Positions 36,761 through 46,958 of a DNA stretch of 64,000 nucleotides are shown here, piece after piece. Source of the stretch: CBDCHC01 sp965217075 (GTDB taxonomy: Bacteria > Pseudomonadota > Gammaproteobacteria > PS1 > Pseudothioglobaceae); the NCBI GenBank assembly GCA_965217075.1, contig CBDCHC010000008.1:185026-249025 (forward strand). Direction: 5' to 3'. Under the pieces are notes generated by a model that had not been told where the DNA came from, did no database searches, and worked only from the letters and a program-made list of their open reading frames with translations. Numbering within the stretch: position 1 is the first letter of the stretch; each line of letters begins with the position of its first letter. A program made the position numbers and the translations under genes.

Positions 36761-39397
36761 TTATATTAATGCTGGGTTTAACTTATTAACATCAATATGA
36801 TATTTATCTATTACTTGTTTAAAAATATTGTTTGGTATTTTATCATCATCAATTAATATTTTAATACTTGCAAGGGTTATATATTTTGCATCTATTTCAA
36901 AGAAATGGCGCAAACCTTCTCTGGTATCACTTCTACCAAAACCATCTGTACCTAATGTCTCATATTTAGCTGGAATATATTTACGTAATTGTTCAGCATA
37001 ATTACGCATATAATCAGTAGCAGCTACAACTGGTAATTTATCAGACAATACCTTAGTAATATATGCTTTTTTATCATTATTTGTTAATAAATTTTCTCTA
37101 TCAATTATTTGTGCCTCACGCGTTAGTTCATTAAAGCTAGTAACAGAATAAATATTACTACTTATATTAAAATCTGTTTTTAACATTAACGCTGCCTTTT
37201 CTACTTCACATAAAATAGCTCCGCTACCAAGCAAAGATAATTGTGCATTTTTTTGTTCTTTTAATAAATATATGCCTTTAATAATTCCTACAGCTGTATT
37301 TTTTGGCATAACAGGATGAATATAACCTTCATTCATAATTGTTATATAGAAGAATTTTTTTTCTTGTTTAACATACATTGTTTCCATGCCATGTCTAATA
37401 ATAACTGCTAACTCATAATTATAAGTTGGGTCATAACTAATACAATTAGGCACAATATTAGCTAAAATATGACTATCACCGTCTTGGTGTTGCAGACCTT
37501 CTCCTGATAAAGGAGTTCTCCCGGAAGTGCCGCCAATTAAAAAGCCTTTTGCTTGCATATCGCCTGCAGCCCAAATTAAATCTCCTACACGTTGAAAACC
37601 AAACTTAGAATAATAAATATAAAAAGGTATCATGGTTTTATTATGATTAGCATAACTTGTTGCTGCTGCAATCCAATCACTAATAGCTCCAGCTTCATTA
37701 ATTCCCTCTTGTAATACCTGTCCTGTTATATCTTCTTTATACCACATAACCTTATCACTATCTTCTGGCTGATAAAGCTGCCCTGATGATGAATAAATAC
37801 CAAGCTGCCTAAATAATCCTTCCATGCCAAAAGTTCTAGCTTCATCTGGAATAATTGGTACAATCCTATTGCTAATATTTTTATCACGAATAAGTAAAGT
37901 TAATATACGTACAAAAACTTGTGTAGTAGAAATCTTTTTATCGCTACCTGTAAATAATGTATTAAAATAATCAAGCGTTGGTATAGTTATATTTTCTAAA
38001 ACAAATTTACGCTCTGGTAAGTAGCCACCTAATTTTTTTCTTTGTGCATGTAAGTATTTAATTTCTGCACTATTTTCACCTGGAATGTAAAAATTAAGCT
38101 CAGTTATATCTTTAGTTGTCACAGGTACTTTAAATCTTTTAGCAAATTTCTCAACTGCTTTTAAGCCTAATTTTTTCTGTGAATGTGTAGTCATTTTACC
38201 TTCACCAGCCTCTCCCATACCATAACCCTTAACAGTTTTAGCTAAAATAACACTTGGTTGTCCTACATGATTTTTAGCCGCCTGATAAGCATTAAAAACC
38301 TTAATAGAATCGTGTCCTCCACGATTAAGAGCATAAATCTCATCGTCACTCATATGCTCTACCATTGTTAATAATTCTGGATATTTACCAAAAAAATGTT
38401 TACGCACATAAGCACCATCTTTTGCTTTGTATGCCTGATATTCACCATCTAATACTTCTTCCATTCTTTGTTTTAATAAACCACTACTATCTTTAGCTAA
38501 TAAGTCATCCCATTTACTACCCCAAATAACTTTAATAACATTCCAATTAGCACCACGAAACATTGCTTCTAATTCTTGAATAATTTTACCATTACCACGC
38601 ACTGGTCCATCTAAACGTTGTAAATTACAATTAATAACAAAAATTAAATTATCAAGTTTTTCACGCCCTGCTAAAGAAATAGCACCTAATGATTCTGGTT
38701 CGTCTGTTTCTCCATCACCAAGATATGCCCAAACTGTACGTTTATCTGTTTTAAGAATATTACGGTGCTCTAAATACTTCATAAATCTTGCTTGATAAAT
38801 TGCCATAATAGGACCAAGACCCATAGATACTGTAGGAAATTGCCAAAAATCAGGCATTAACCATGGATGTGGGTACGATGACAAGCCACAACTATTAGCT
38901 TCACGACGAAAATTAATCATTTGCTCTTTTGTAATTCTTTTTTCTAAATAAGCCCTAGAATAAATACCTGGAGAACTATGTCCTTGAAAAAAAACTAAAT
39001 CTGCTCCTTGCGAAGTATTAGAGCCGCGATAAAAATGATTAAAACCAACTTCATACAATGTAGCGCTGGAAGCAAATGATGCTATATGACCACCTAAGTC
39101 TGATGAATCTTGATTAGCTTTCACCACCATAATCATAGCATTCCAGCGGATAATCGCTAAAATCCTATCTTCAATATCTATATTAATATCTGTAGCTATT
39201 TCTCGCTCTTTACTTATAGAGTTAACATAGGCAGTATTCACTCCAGTTGGTAAATCCATACCACTGACATGCGCCATATCCATCAATTTATTAAGTAAAA
39301 ACTTAGCCCTATCTTGTCCTTCAACCCTAGCAACTGATGAAAAAGCATCTAACCACTCTTTTGTTTCAAGAGGATCAGCATCAAAATTATTTTGCAT
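36761..39397 (-). CDS. aceE: Pyruvate dehydrogenase E1 component, homodimeric type
   Basis: Decarboxylates pyruvate and acetylates the lipoyl groups of E2. The 878 residues match E. coli AceE in length. The thiamine diphosphate motif is AYLGDGETDEPES...FVINCNLQRLDGPVRGN; SGRTPLSGEGLQHQDG and the C-terminal TDGFGRSDTREGLR (substrate channel) are clear. aceF and lpd are not adjacent here, so the other subunits must be encoded elsewhere. It points to oxidative central metabolism alongside formate oxidation. Confidence 0.96.
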   Translation of the reverse strand: MQNNFDADPLETKEWLDAFSSVARVEGQDRAKFLLNKLMDMAHVSGMDLPTGVNTAYVNSISKEREIATDINIDIEDRILAIIRWNAMIMVVKANQDSSDLGGHIASFASSATLYEVGFNHFYRGSNTSQGADLVFFQGHSSPGIYSRAYLEKRITKEQMINFRREANSCGLSSYPHPWLMPDFWQFPTVSMGLGPIMAIYQARFMKYLEHRNILKTDKRTVWAYLGDGETDEPESLGAISLAGREKLDNLIFVINCNLQRLDGPVRGNGKIIQELEAMFRGANWNVIKVIWGSKWDDLLAKDSSGLLKQRMEEVLDGEYQAYKAKDGAYVRKHFFGKYPELLTMVEHMSDDEIYALNRGGHDSIKVFNAYQAAKNHVGQPSVILAKTVKGYGMGEAGEGKMTTHSQKKLGLKAVEKFAKRFKVPVTTKDITELNFYIPGENSAEIKYLHAQRKKLGGYLPERKFVLENITIPTLDYFNTLFTGSDKKISTTQVFVRILTLLIRDKNISNRIVPIIPDEARTFGMEGLFRQLGIYSSSGQLYQPEDSDKVMWYKEDITGQVLQEGINEAGAISDWIAAATSYANHNKTMIPFYIYYSKFGFQRVGDLIWAAGDMQAKGFLIGGTSGRTPLSGEGLQHQDGDSHILANIVPNCISYDPTYNYELAVIIRHGMETMYVKQEKKFFYITIMNEGYIHPVMPKNTAVGIIKGIYLLKEQKNAQLSLLGSGAILCEVEKAALMLKTDFNISSNIYSVTSFNELTREAQIIDRENLLTNNDKKAYITKVLSDKLPVVAATDYMRNYAEQLRKYIPAKYETLGTDGFGRSDTREGLRHFFEIDAKYITLASIKILIDDDKIPNNIFKQVIDKYHIDVNKLNPALI

Positions 39398-39461
39398 AAT
39401 ATACTACTAAAATATAAAACTCAGCATTATACTTAACTATAAATAGCTTATGAAAATTTTA

Positions 39462-39824
39462 TTATTTTTTAACATAATATAATAAAAAAATGCTTATTAT
39501 AAAAAAACATAATGCACTAATAATAGCTAATATATCATTATAAGAAAAAATATAAACACCAATAAATAATGCAAAAATTGGACTTAAATATAACAAAGCA
39601 GCATTAGTTAAAAAAACCTTATTATTTATTTCCAATTCTAATTTATCACCTATTTTAATACCAGCTATAAATTTTTCTTTAATAGTTTTATTGCCTAAAT
39701 ATTTACTCAAAATACCATTACCGCAAGTATTAACAGCTCCACAACTATTGCAAGATGTAATTGCCTTAAGGGTCATATCTTTGTTATGTTTATCAATATT
39801 TATTACTATTAATTTAGTTTTCAT
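39462..39824 (-). CDS. RseC/SoxR-reducing-system-like membrane protein
   Basis: A small protein (120 residues from the ATG at 39824, which overlaps the upstream DUF302 gene; a longer 127-residue form starts at 39845). It shows the RseC cysteine cluster CNSCGAVNTCG near residue 25 and two hydrophobic helices (about 72-90 and 94-114). RseC-type proteins act in SoxR reduction or RNF-linked redox. It is coupled to two DUF302 proteins, an unusual partnership. Function here is inferred. Confidence 0.68.
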   Translation of the reverse strand: MKTKLIVINIDKHNKDMTLKAITSCNSCGAVNTCGNGILSKYLGNKTIKEKFIAGIKIGDKLELEINNKVFLTNAALLYLSPIFALFIGVYIFSYNDILAIISALCFFIISIFLLYYVKK

Positions 39825-40269
39825 ATTTTTGGGAAACTTTAGCAAAAATATCTAATAAATCATTATGCCATTTTTGAATAATTTTTTTATCTTTAAGTTC
39901 TACTACTGGCAATAACTTAAGCACTGAAGGAGCTACTAGTTTTGTTATTGATGTCTGTTTATCTTCCATAACAACTATTTTAAGCGGTAAAAATGGCACT
40001 AACTGTGGGTATTTTTTACTTAAATACCGCATGTCTTGGTACTTACCAAAAAATAAAATACGATATTTATCCGTTTGATACTGTCTTTGTTTAAGCGCTA
40101 CATCACAACGCTGTAAATAGGCTATTTTATAATCGTTATACTCTATTTCATCATATAAAGTATTCCAAGTATTAATAAAATTAGTATTAATAGTTGTTTT
40201 AATAAATTGGGTACTATAACTAATAGTGCTAATTATAAATATCACTATTAATAATAATATTTTTACCAT
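39814..40269 (-). CDS. Exported DUF302-like protein
   Basis: A 151-residue protein with a signal peptide or N-terminal anchor (about 1-19) and a DUF302-like core: YNDYKIAYLQRCDVALKQR, FFGKYQDMRYLSKKYPQLV, and PLKIVVMEDKQTS. Biochemical function of DUF302 is unknown. Its start overlaps the preceding DUF302 gene by 7 bases and its end overlaps the RseC-like gene, so all three are co-translated. Confidence 0.65.
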   Translation of the reverse strand: MVKILLLIVIFIISTISYSTQFIKTTINTNFINTWNTLYDEIEYNDYKIAYLQRCDVALKQRQYQTDKYRILFFGKYQDMRYLSKKYPQLVPFLPLKIVVMEDKQTSITKLVAPSVLKLLPVVELKDKKIIQKWHNDLLDIFAKVSQKYEN

Positions 40270-40715
40270 AATGCCTCCTTAATAGATTCAGTTAATTCAT
40301 CGATTAATTCATCTACACCAGCACTTAATTCTTTATTATTAAATTCATTAATAGTTTTCCTATAATTTTCAATTACCACTCTAACTTTATTATCATTGCC
40401 TTTAATCACTGTAACTCTACAAGGTAGAATAATTCCTAAATTAATTTCAATTTTTAGAAATTTCTGCATATTAGCAAAATTACAAAAACGAATTACAATT
40501 TGATCAGAAGAATATTTATCTATTTCATCTTTGCTAGCTAAATCCTCTAATAATTTTCTTGGTGAATAAATTTTATAATTAGTAGCGCTAATTGAAGCCT
40601 GTACTTTATTGGCTGTGGTATTTAAATCATATGGGCTAATAAATACTATAGCTAAATTATCATTTGCAAAAATATTATTTGTAAAAATTAATAACACCAG
40701 CAATGCAGTTCTCAT
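40263..40715 (-). CDS. Exported DUF302-domain protein
   Basis: A 150-residue protein with a clear signal peptide (MRTALLVLLIFTNNIFA) and the DUF302 pattern: SPYDLNTTANKVQASISATNYKIYS, QIVIRFCNFANMQKFLK, INLGIILPCRVTVIKGNDNKV. It is first of a three-gene unit with a second DUF302-like protein and an RseC-like protein, and divergent from recJ. The usual DUF302 His in the second segment is not obvious here. Confidence 0.7.
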   Translation of the reverse strand: MRTALLVLLIFTNNIFANDNLAIVFISPYDLNTTANKVQASISATNYKIYSPRKLLEDLASKDEIDKYSSDQIVIRFCNFANMQKFLKIEINLGIILPCRVTVIKGNDNKVRVVIENYRKTINEFNNKELSAGVDELIDELTESIKEALW

Positions 40716-40754
40716 TATTACAGTAAAATAAGTTTAAATAAATATGTTATTATA

Positions 40755-42443
40755 ATGAAAAAACGCATAATAAATAAACAATTACTAAATAGTTATTCTG
40801 ACGATATTAAACATTTTTTAAAACCAATTTATGCTTCTCGTAATATTTGTGAAACAGAATTAGATTTATCTCTTAAAAACCTACTTAAACCTGATTTTAA
40901 TGAGTTACCAATTGCTATTAAAATTTTAACTAGTGCATTAAAACAACAACAAAAAATATTAGTAATAGGTGATTTTGATGCTGACGGTGCTACTGCCTGC
41001 GCTTTATCTATTAAAGCGATGCGTGTTATGGGTTTTATTTATGTAGATTTTTTAGTACCAAATCGCTTTAAACATGGTTATGGGCTTAGTCCCGCCATTG
41101 TTGAAATTGCTAAATATGATAAACAAGCAGATATTATTATCACTGTAGACAATGGTATTAGTAGCCATGCTGGTGTAACCTTAGCAAAAAAATATGGTAT
41201 ACAAGTAATAATTACAGATCATCATCTGCCGAATGATACATTACCTGCAGCTGATGCTATTGTTAATCCTAACTTAGCTGATTGTAATTTTAAATCTAAA
41301 AATTTAGCTGGAGTTGGGGTGGCTTTTTATTTATTTTCTGCCTTAAAGACTCATCTTAAGCAACAAAAATATTTTGAAAAAAATAATATAACAGTGCCAA
41401 ATATGCAACAATTTCTTGATTTAGTAGCACTCGGAACTATAGCAGATGTTGTAATACTTGATAGAAATAATAAAATATTAGTTAATGCTGGTCTTAAAGT
41501 TATTAAACAAAAACAATGTAGCATTGGCATATTAGCGTTATTTAACATAGCAAAAATTAATATAAATAAAGCAAAAAGTACAGATTTAGCGTTTAATATT
41601 GCTCCCAGACTTAATGCTGCTGGGCGTTTAAGCGATATTTCTCGTGGTATTAAATGCCTATTAAGTATAGAATATAATGATGCTTATAATTATGCATTAG
41701 AGTTAGATGAGTTCAATAAAAATAGAAAAGTTATACAAGAAGAAATGATTATTGAAGCCGAAGAAATTATAAGTAAACAGCAATTGCAAAACAATAACTT
41801 TGCTATTGTTTTATTTAATAAAAATTGGCACGAGGGGGTTGTTGGCATTGTAGCTGGTAAACTTAAAGAAACTTATCACTGTCCTTGTATTGTTTTTGCA
41901 CAAAATGCTAATAATCTAAAAGGTTCAGCGCGTAGTATTGATGGTATTCATATCAAAGATCTATTGACATCAATAGATAGTCAATATCCTAATTTAATTA
42001 TTAAATTTGGCGGCCATGCAATGGCAGCTGGATTATTAATTAATCCTAAAAACTTTAATAAATTTAATAAAATTTTTAAAAATAGCGTTAAAGATATATT
42101 AAATAATAAATTACCGACTAATGAGTTATTAACTGACGGTCAATTAACATTAATTGATATAAATTTAACTAACGCAAAATTATTAATGAATAATATTTGG
42201 GGCAGTGGTTGCACTGAGCCAATTTTTTATGATAGTTTTTTTATAGTTGAGCAAAAAGTATTGCTTAACAAACATTTAAAATTAAGGTTAAAAAAAGAGG
42301 ATAAAGTATTTGATGCTATTGCCTTTAATACTGCAAAAATAATAACAATAAATGTTGTATTGGCTTACAGACTATCAGTAAATTATTATTTAGGCAGCGA
42401 ATCATTGCAACTTATGGTGGTAAAATTAAAAACTAACAATTAG
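40755..42443 (+). CDS. recJ: Single-stranded-DNA-specific exonuclease RecJ
   Basis: 5'-3' exonuclease for recombination and mismatch repair. The 562 residues carry DHH-family motifs: VIGDFDADGATA (metal-binding, about residue 74), TVDNGISSHAG, ITDHHLPND (DHH), LVALGTIADVV, and the DHHA1 domain with GGHAMAAG at about residue 421. Length is typical of RecJ. Its 3' end overlaps trpD on the opposite strand by 11 bases. Confidence 0.95.
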   Translation: MKKRIINKQLLNSYSDDIKHFLKPIYASRNICETELDLSLKNLLKPDFNELPIAIKILTSALKQQQKILVIGDFDADGATACALSIKAMRVMGFIYVDFLVPNRFKHGYGLSPAIVEIAKYDKQADIIITVDNGISSHAGVTLAKKYGIQVIITDHHLPNDTLPAADAIVNPNLADCNFKSKNLAGVGVAFYLFSALKTHLKQQKYFEKNNITVPNMQQFLDLVALGTIADVVILDRNNKILVNAGLKVIKQKQCSIGILALFNIAKININKAKSTDLAFNIAPRLNAAGRLSDISRGIKCLLSIEYNDAYNYALELDEFNKNRKVIQEEMIIEAEEIISKQQLQNNNFAIVLFNKNWHEGVVGIVAGKLKETYHCPCIVFAQNANNLKGSARSIDGIHIKDLLTSIDSQYPNLIIKFGGHAMAAGLLINPKNFNKFNKIFKNSVKDILNNKLPTNELLTDGQLTLIDINLTNAKLLMNNIWGSGCTEPIFYDSFFIVEQKVLLNKHLKLRLKKEDKVFDAIAFNTAKIITINVVLAYRLSVNYYLGSESLQLMVVKLKTNN

Positions 42444-43452
42444 TACTAATTCGTACCATTTCATCTAATTTTTGATGTGCTGCTCCACTATCTAAAATAG
42501 CAAATGCTTGTTTTACTCCTGCTGCTAATGTTTTTGCTTTACCAGCAATATAAATAGCAGCCCCGCTATTAATTGCTACTATATCTTTAGCTTCACCATT
42601 TTTTCCATCAAGCGCTTGTTGTACTAACACCAAAGATTCTTTAGCGCTACTTACTTTTATATTATTTAAATTACCAATTTTAATATTAAAGTCTGTTGGG
42701 TTAATTTCATAATCTATTATTTTGCCGTCCTTAAGTTCGCTAACAAAAGTTTTATCAGCAATAGATATTTCATCTAAACCATCTTTAGCATGAACTATCA
42801 TAGCTCTTTTTGCTCCTAATTGCTGCAATGCTTTGGCAAATATAGTTATAAGTGATTTTTTATAAACACCAATTACCTGATTAGGTGCTAATGCTGGATT
42901 AGTCAGTGGTCCTAATAAATTAAAAATTGTCCTAATAGCAAGTTCTTTGCGAATATTAATAACATACTTCATCGCGCTATGATGATTAGGGGCAAACATA
43001 AAGCCTATACCAATTTTAGCAATACTATTTTTTATTTCAGCAGCACTCATATTAATATTTACTCCAGCAAGTTCTAGTACATCAGCACTACCGCTATTGG
43101 AATAATTAGATCTACCGCCGTGTTTAGCAACTTTTGCTCCACTACATGCCACTACAAAAGCTGCTGCAGTAGAAACATTAAATATATTGCTATTATCGCC
43201 ACCAGTACCACAAGTATCGACTAAATGCGTTGTATTTTTTATTATAATTTTAGTAGCTAATTCACGCATAACACTTGCTCCTCCTACTATTTCACTAACA
43301 CTTTCTCCTTTCATGTTCAGCGCAGTTAATACAGCACTAATTTGCACATTACTAACTTTGCCGGTCATTATTGCTGTCAATAATTGTTGTGCTTGAGAAA
43401 TTGTTAAATCTTTATTTGCTGTAATAATTTTTAAAACTTTAGAAATATTCAT
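42433..43452 (-). CDS. trpD: Anthranilate phosphoribosyltransferase
   Basis: Transfers phosphoribose from PRPP to anthranilate in tryptophan synthesis. The 339 residues contain VDTCGTGGDNSNIFNVST (PRPP site, about 82-99), AKHGGRSNYSNSGSADVLE (usually KHGNRSVSS, so slightly divergent), and APNHHSAMKYV...RTIFNLLGPLTNPA. No other trp gene is adjacent. Its ATG overlaps the pepP stop as ATGA. Confidence 0.94.
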   Translation of the reverse strand: MNISKVLKIITANKDLTISQAQQLLTAIMTGKVSNVQISAVLTALNMKGESVSEIVGGASVMRELATKIIIKNTTHLVDTCGTGGDNSNIFNVSTAAAFVVACSGAKVAKHGGRSNYSNSGSADVLELAGVNINMSAAEIKNSIAKIGIGFMFAPNHHSAMKYVINIRKELAIRTIFNLLGPLTNPALAPNQVIGVYKKSLITIFAKALQQLGAKRAMIVHAKDGLDEISIADKTFVSELKDGKIIDYEINPTDFNIKIGNLNNIKVSSAKESLVLVQQALDGKNGEAKDIVAINSGAAIYIAGKAKTLAAGVKQAFAILDSGAAHQKLDEMVRISTNC

Positions 43453-44672
43453 TGCATCATCCTTGTTATATCGGTTATCTCTTTAGGTATCATTTTACTT
43501 AAAACTTCAGCACCATTTTTAGTTACTAAAATATTATCTTCAATTCTAATGCCTATATTATGATAAGCAATATCTACATTATTACTTGGTTGTATATAAA
43601 TACCTGGCTCTACAGTAAGAACCATACCATTAGCAAATAAACGATATTTACCATTAGCTTTATAAGCGCAAGGATCATGTACATCAAGACCTAAAAAATG
43701 ACTAGTACCGTGCATAAAAAAATCTTTAATATTATGGTTTTTTGTTAGTATTTTTAACTCTGTTAAGCCTTTTTTTATTATACGTGTTGCAACTATATGC
43801 GGAGTATTAATAGGAACTCCGATTTTAATACTATCAATGGCTTGTTTTTGCGCATCAAGTACAATATTATAAATGTGCTTTTGTGCGTTACTAAATTTAC
43901 CATTCAGCGGCAATGTTCTAGTTATATCACTAGCATATAAATTATACTCACAAGCAGCGTCAATTAGCACTAAATCACCCATTTTAAGCTTTTGATTATT
44001 CTTAGTATAATGTAGAATATTAGCATTTTTACCACCTGCTACAATAGCTGGATAAGCACATTCTACGTTGTGATAAGCAAAGACTTGAGCAAATACACTA
44101 AATATATGATACTCAAAATTATATTTTTTTAACTCTTTCATAGTTTTATTATGAGCTATAGCAGTAATATTTATAGCTTTTTTAATATTAAAAATCTCTA
44201 CATTATCTTTTATTAAGCGCAAATTTAGAATTTTTTCACTTAAAGATTCATACGGTTGAATGCTTAATATATTAGAGATACCAAGATGCTTAATGTTATT
44301 AAAATCAAATAATACTTGCTGATAAGATTGCAATAATTGCGGTAGTTTATTATAAATAGTATTTATATCAAAAACATAATCTGCACCTAGTAGATCTTTA
44401 GCTTTTTCTATTCCAAGACCATTCCCGTCCCATAATTGCTGTTTTTTATTATTTTTTTGTAAAAATATAATATAACTATCAGCGCTTAAAATAATAAGTG
44501 CATTTGGCTCCTTAAATCCAGTTAAATAATAAAAATTACTATTTGCACGAAAATTAAAAGTCACATCATTGCTTCTTATATTTTGCTGATTAGTTGCTAA
44601 AATTATCACTGCATCCTCAGCTAAATTATGTAATAATTTACAGCGTCTATTATAAAAAATTTCTGTATCCAT
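43449..44672 (-). CDS. pepP: Xaa-Pro aminopeptidase (PepP-like)
   Basis: Di-metal peptidase releasing an N-terminal residue before proline. The 407 residues start with the aminopeptidase P N-domain (FYNRRCKLLHNL, NFYYLTGFKEPNA). The pita-bread catalytic domain follows, with metal ligands in VLIDAACEYNLYASDITRT (two Asp), GTSHFLGLDVHDP (His), LTVEPGIYI (Glu) and IRIEDNILVT (Glu). It is slightly shorter than E. coli PepP (441). Confidence 0.93.
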   Translation of the reverse strand: MDTEIFYNRRCKLLHNLAEDAVIILATNQQNIRSNDVTFNFRANSNFYYLTGFKEPNALIILSADSYIIFLQKNNKKQQLWDGNGLGIEKAKDLLGADYVFDINTIYNKLPQLLQSYQQVLFDFNNIKHLGISNILSIQPYESLSEKILNLRLIKDNVEIFNIKKAINITAIAHNKTMKELKKYNFEYHIFSVFAQVFAYHNVECAYPAIVAGGKNANILHYTKNNQKLKMGDLVLIDAACEYNLYASDITRTLPLNGKFSNAQKHIYNIVLDAQKQAIDSIKIGVPINTPHIVATRIIKKGLTELKILTKNHNIKDFFMHGTSHFLGLDVHDPCAYKANGKYRLFANGMVLTVEPGIYIQPSNNVDIAYHNIGIRIEDNILVTKNGAEVLSKMIPKEITDITRMMQ

Positions 44673-44764
44673 TAGTTATTTATGAAAAGATCTTAAAATT
44701 AAAAATTATTATTTCATATTATTATTTAAAATACATAGTATTTTACTAATATTTTTATAAAAAC

Positions 44765-44929
44765 ATGAAATATAAATACATCATTATAATCTCTGCTATT
44801 ATAGCTTTTTCTGCTGCAACTTATATTGCTATTAATTACAATATTAATAATGACAATGAATGGAAATGGCAAATTGATAATAATGAATTTAAATTTAGTT
44901 ACAATAAAAATAAATTTAATACATGTTAA
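44765..44929 (+). CDS. Short membrane-anchored ORF resembling the N-terminus of the next gene
   Basis: A 54-codon ORF (MKYKYIIIISAIIAFSAATY...) with one N-terminal hydrophobic helix, then NEWKWQIDNNEFKF, and a stop. The following gene starts in the same way (helix, then QQWQINSDTYKFD), so this may be a truncated duplicate of the metallo-beta-lactamase gene's 5' end. It occupies most of the otherwise empty 300 bases between pepP and that gene. Whether it is expressed is unknown. Confidence 0.4.
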   Translation: MKYKYIIIISAIIAFSAATYIAINYNINNDNEWKWQIDNNEFKFSYNKNKFNTC

Positions 44930-44973
44930 AATTTATGCTATGATAGTATTTTATACCACTTATATTTAAAATC

Positions 44974-45937
44974 ATGAAAAGAATATCCTTAATAATTACA
45001 CTAATTGCAATCGCATTGATTATTATATTTTATAACTCAAACAAGAATAAGCAGCAATGGCAAATTAATAGTGACACTTACAAATTTGATAAAATTGCTA
45101 ATAATGTGTATGTAATTCATGGTCCGCTTGATGAGCCAAATGAAGAAAATGGTGGTTTTATGAATAATCCAGCTCTTATTGTCAGCGAAAATTCTTTAAT
45201 AATCATTGACCCTGGTAGCGCCTACCAAGTAGGTAAAAAATTGCTAAACAAAATTAGTAAAATTAGTAGTAAAAAAATATCAGCTGTATTTAACACTCAT
45301 ATTCACGGTGATCATTGGTTGGCAAATCAAGCTATTAGTGAAAAATTTCCTCAAGTTAAAATTTATGCCAGTAAAAAAATGATTAATGAGGCAAAAGATG
45401 GGTAAATCTAATGAATAATTTAACTAAAGACGCCACAAAGGATACTAAGATATTCTACCCTAATAATGAGGCATATGATAAAGAAAAAATCACCATAGAT
45501 AAAGAACAATTTATTATTCATATTCCTACTAAAACTGCTCATACAGATACAGATATTATGATAGAGCATATAAATAGTAAAACATTATTTACAGGCGATA
45601 ATGACTTTGTTGGTAGAATGGGTCGTTTTGATAATAGCTCTAATATGCATAATAATATTAAAACATTAGAATATGCTAAAAAATTAAATATTAAAACTTA
45701 TGTGCCAGGACATGGAAAAAGTGGAGACTTTAAATATGCAGTGGCGCCATTTTTAAATTATTTAAAAATAATAAAAACTGAAACACAACAAGCCTACAAA
45801 CAAGAATTAGAAGCATATGAAATTAAAGATAAAGTAATAAAAAACTACATAATTATAAATTATGGCGTGGTTTCGATGATCAAATTGGCAAGCACCTAGC
45901 TAAAATGATGTTAGAAATTGAAGAGCTAGACGAATAA
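44974..45937 (+). pseudogene. Metallo-beta-lactamase-fold hydrolase, two frameshifts
   Basis: Membrane-anchored MBL-fold protein (helix at about 5-20). The first frame has LIIIDPGSA and the metal motif THIHGDHW, but stops after NEAKDG. The second half (KRWVNLMNNLTKDATKDT, LFTGDNDF, YVPGHGKSG) is in another frame; one missing A in the run near 45393-45396 explains this. A second shift near 45850 moves the natural end into a third frame (LWRGFDDQIGKH...EIEELDE, stop 45935-45937). All catalytic parts are recognisable, so decay is recent or the sequence has errors. It resembles quinoprotein-associated or SoxH-like MBL proteins. Confidence 0.8.
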
Positions 45938-46010
45938 ACATTAAATATAGTACTTGAATTTAATTAATTAGATACTAAATAGTTATTTATTAAATTTAGA
46001 TAATTAATCG

Positions 46011-46952
46011 ATGAAAACAATACAAGAGTTATCAGATACCTTAAAACAACAAATTATTGGGCAAGAAAAATTAATAAATAGAATGCTGATAACTATGTTA
46101 TGTGGTGGACATTTATTAGTTGAAGGACCGCCTGGTATTGCTAAAACAACAGCAATTAAATCTTTAAGTAATAGTATTGAAGCTGATTTTGGTCGCATAC
46201 AATTTACCCCTGATTTATTACCATCTGATTTAACTGGTGCACAAATTTATAAATTACAAGATGGTAGTTTTGATTTTCAACCTGGGCCACTATTTAATAA
46301 TTTTATTTTAGCTGATGAGATAAATCGCGCACCTGCTAAAGTACAATCTGCCTTATTAGAAGCAATGGCAGAAAAACAAATTACCATAGCCAGTAAAACT
46401 TATAAATTACCAGAATTATTTTTAGTAATGGCAACACAAAATCCTATAGAGCAAGAAGGAACTTATACTCTATCAGAAGCACAACTTGATCGTTTTTTAT
46501 TACATATAGAAGTTGGTTATCCAGATATTAAAGCAGAAAAACAAGTATTAAAACTTATAAGATCTAATCAAATAGCACAACATGATCGTAAATTATCACA
46601 ATCAACTATCAAACAAATTAAAGATAAAATTGCCAATGTACATATGGATGATGCTGTAGAAGATTATATGCTTAATATAATACAGGCATCACGTAAACCA
46701 GAGATCTATGATAAAGAATTATCTGGAATTTTCTCATATGGCGCCTCTACAAGAGCATCTATTGCACTTGATAAAACTAGTAAAGCTTATGCTTATTTGC
46801 AAAATAGAGATTTTGTAACTCCAGATGATATACGTGAAATGGCATTTGATGTTTTAAGACATAGAATAATTTTAACTTTTGCAGCAGAAACTAAAAATAT
46901 TAGTAAAAATGATGCTATTACTAAACTACTAAATTGCGTTCCCGCTGTATAA
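46011..46952 (+). CDS. moxR: MoxR-family AAA+ ATPase
   Basis: Chaperone-like AAA+ ATPase, first gene of a seven-gene operon with von Willebrand A-domain proteins. The 313 residues contain Walker A GPPGIAKT (39-46), Walker B FILADEINRAPAKVQSALLE, sensor MATQNPIEQEGTYTLSEAQLDRF, and the C-terminal lid. MoxR proteins are thought to assist maturation or metal insertion of partner complexes and stress tolerance; the client here is unknown. Confidence 0.94.
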   Translation: MKTIQELSDTLKQQIIGQEKLINRMLITMLCGGHLLVEGPPGIAKTTAIKSLSNSIEADFGRIQFTPDLLPSDLTGAQIYKLQDGSFDFQPGPLFNNFILADEINRAPAKVQSALLEAMAEKQITIASKTYKLPELFLVMATQNPIEQEGTYTLSEAQLDRFLLHIEVGYPDIKAEKQVLKLIRSNQIAQHDRKLSQSTIKQIKDKIANVHMDDAVEDYMLNIIQASRKPEIYDKELSGIFSYGASTRASIALDKTSKAYAYLQNRDFVTPDDIREMAFDVLRHRIILTFAAETKNISKNDAITKLLNCVPAV

Positions 46953-46958
46953 ATAAAA

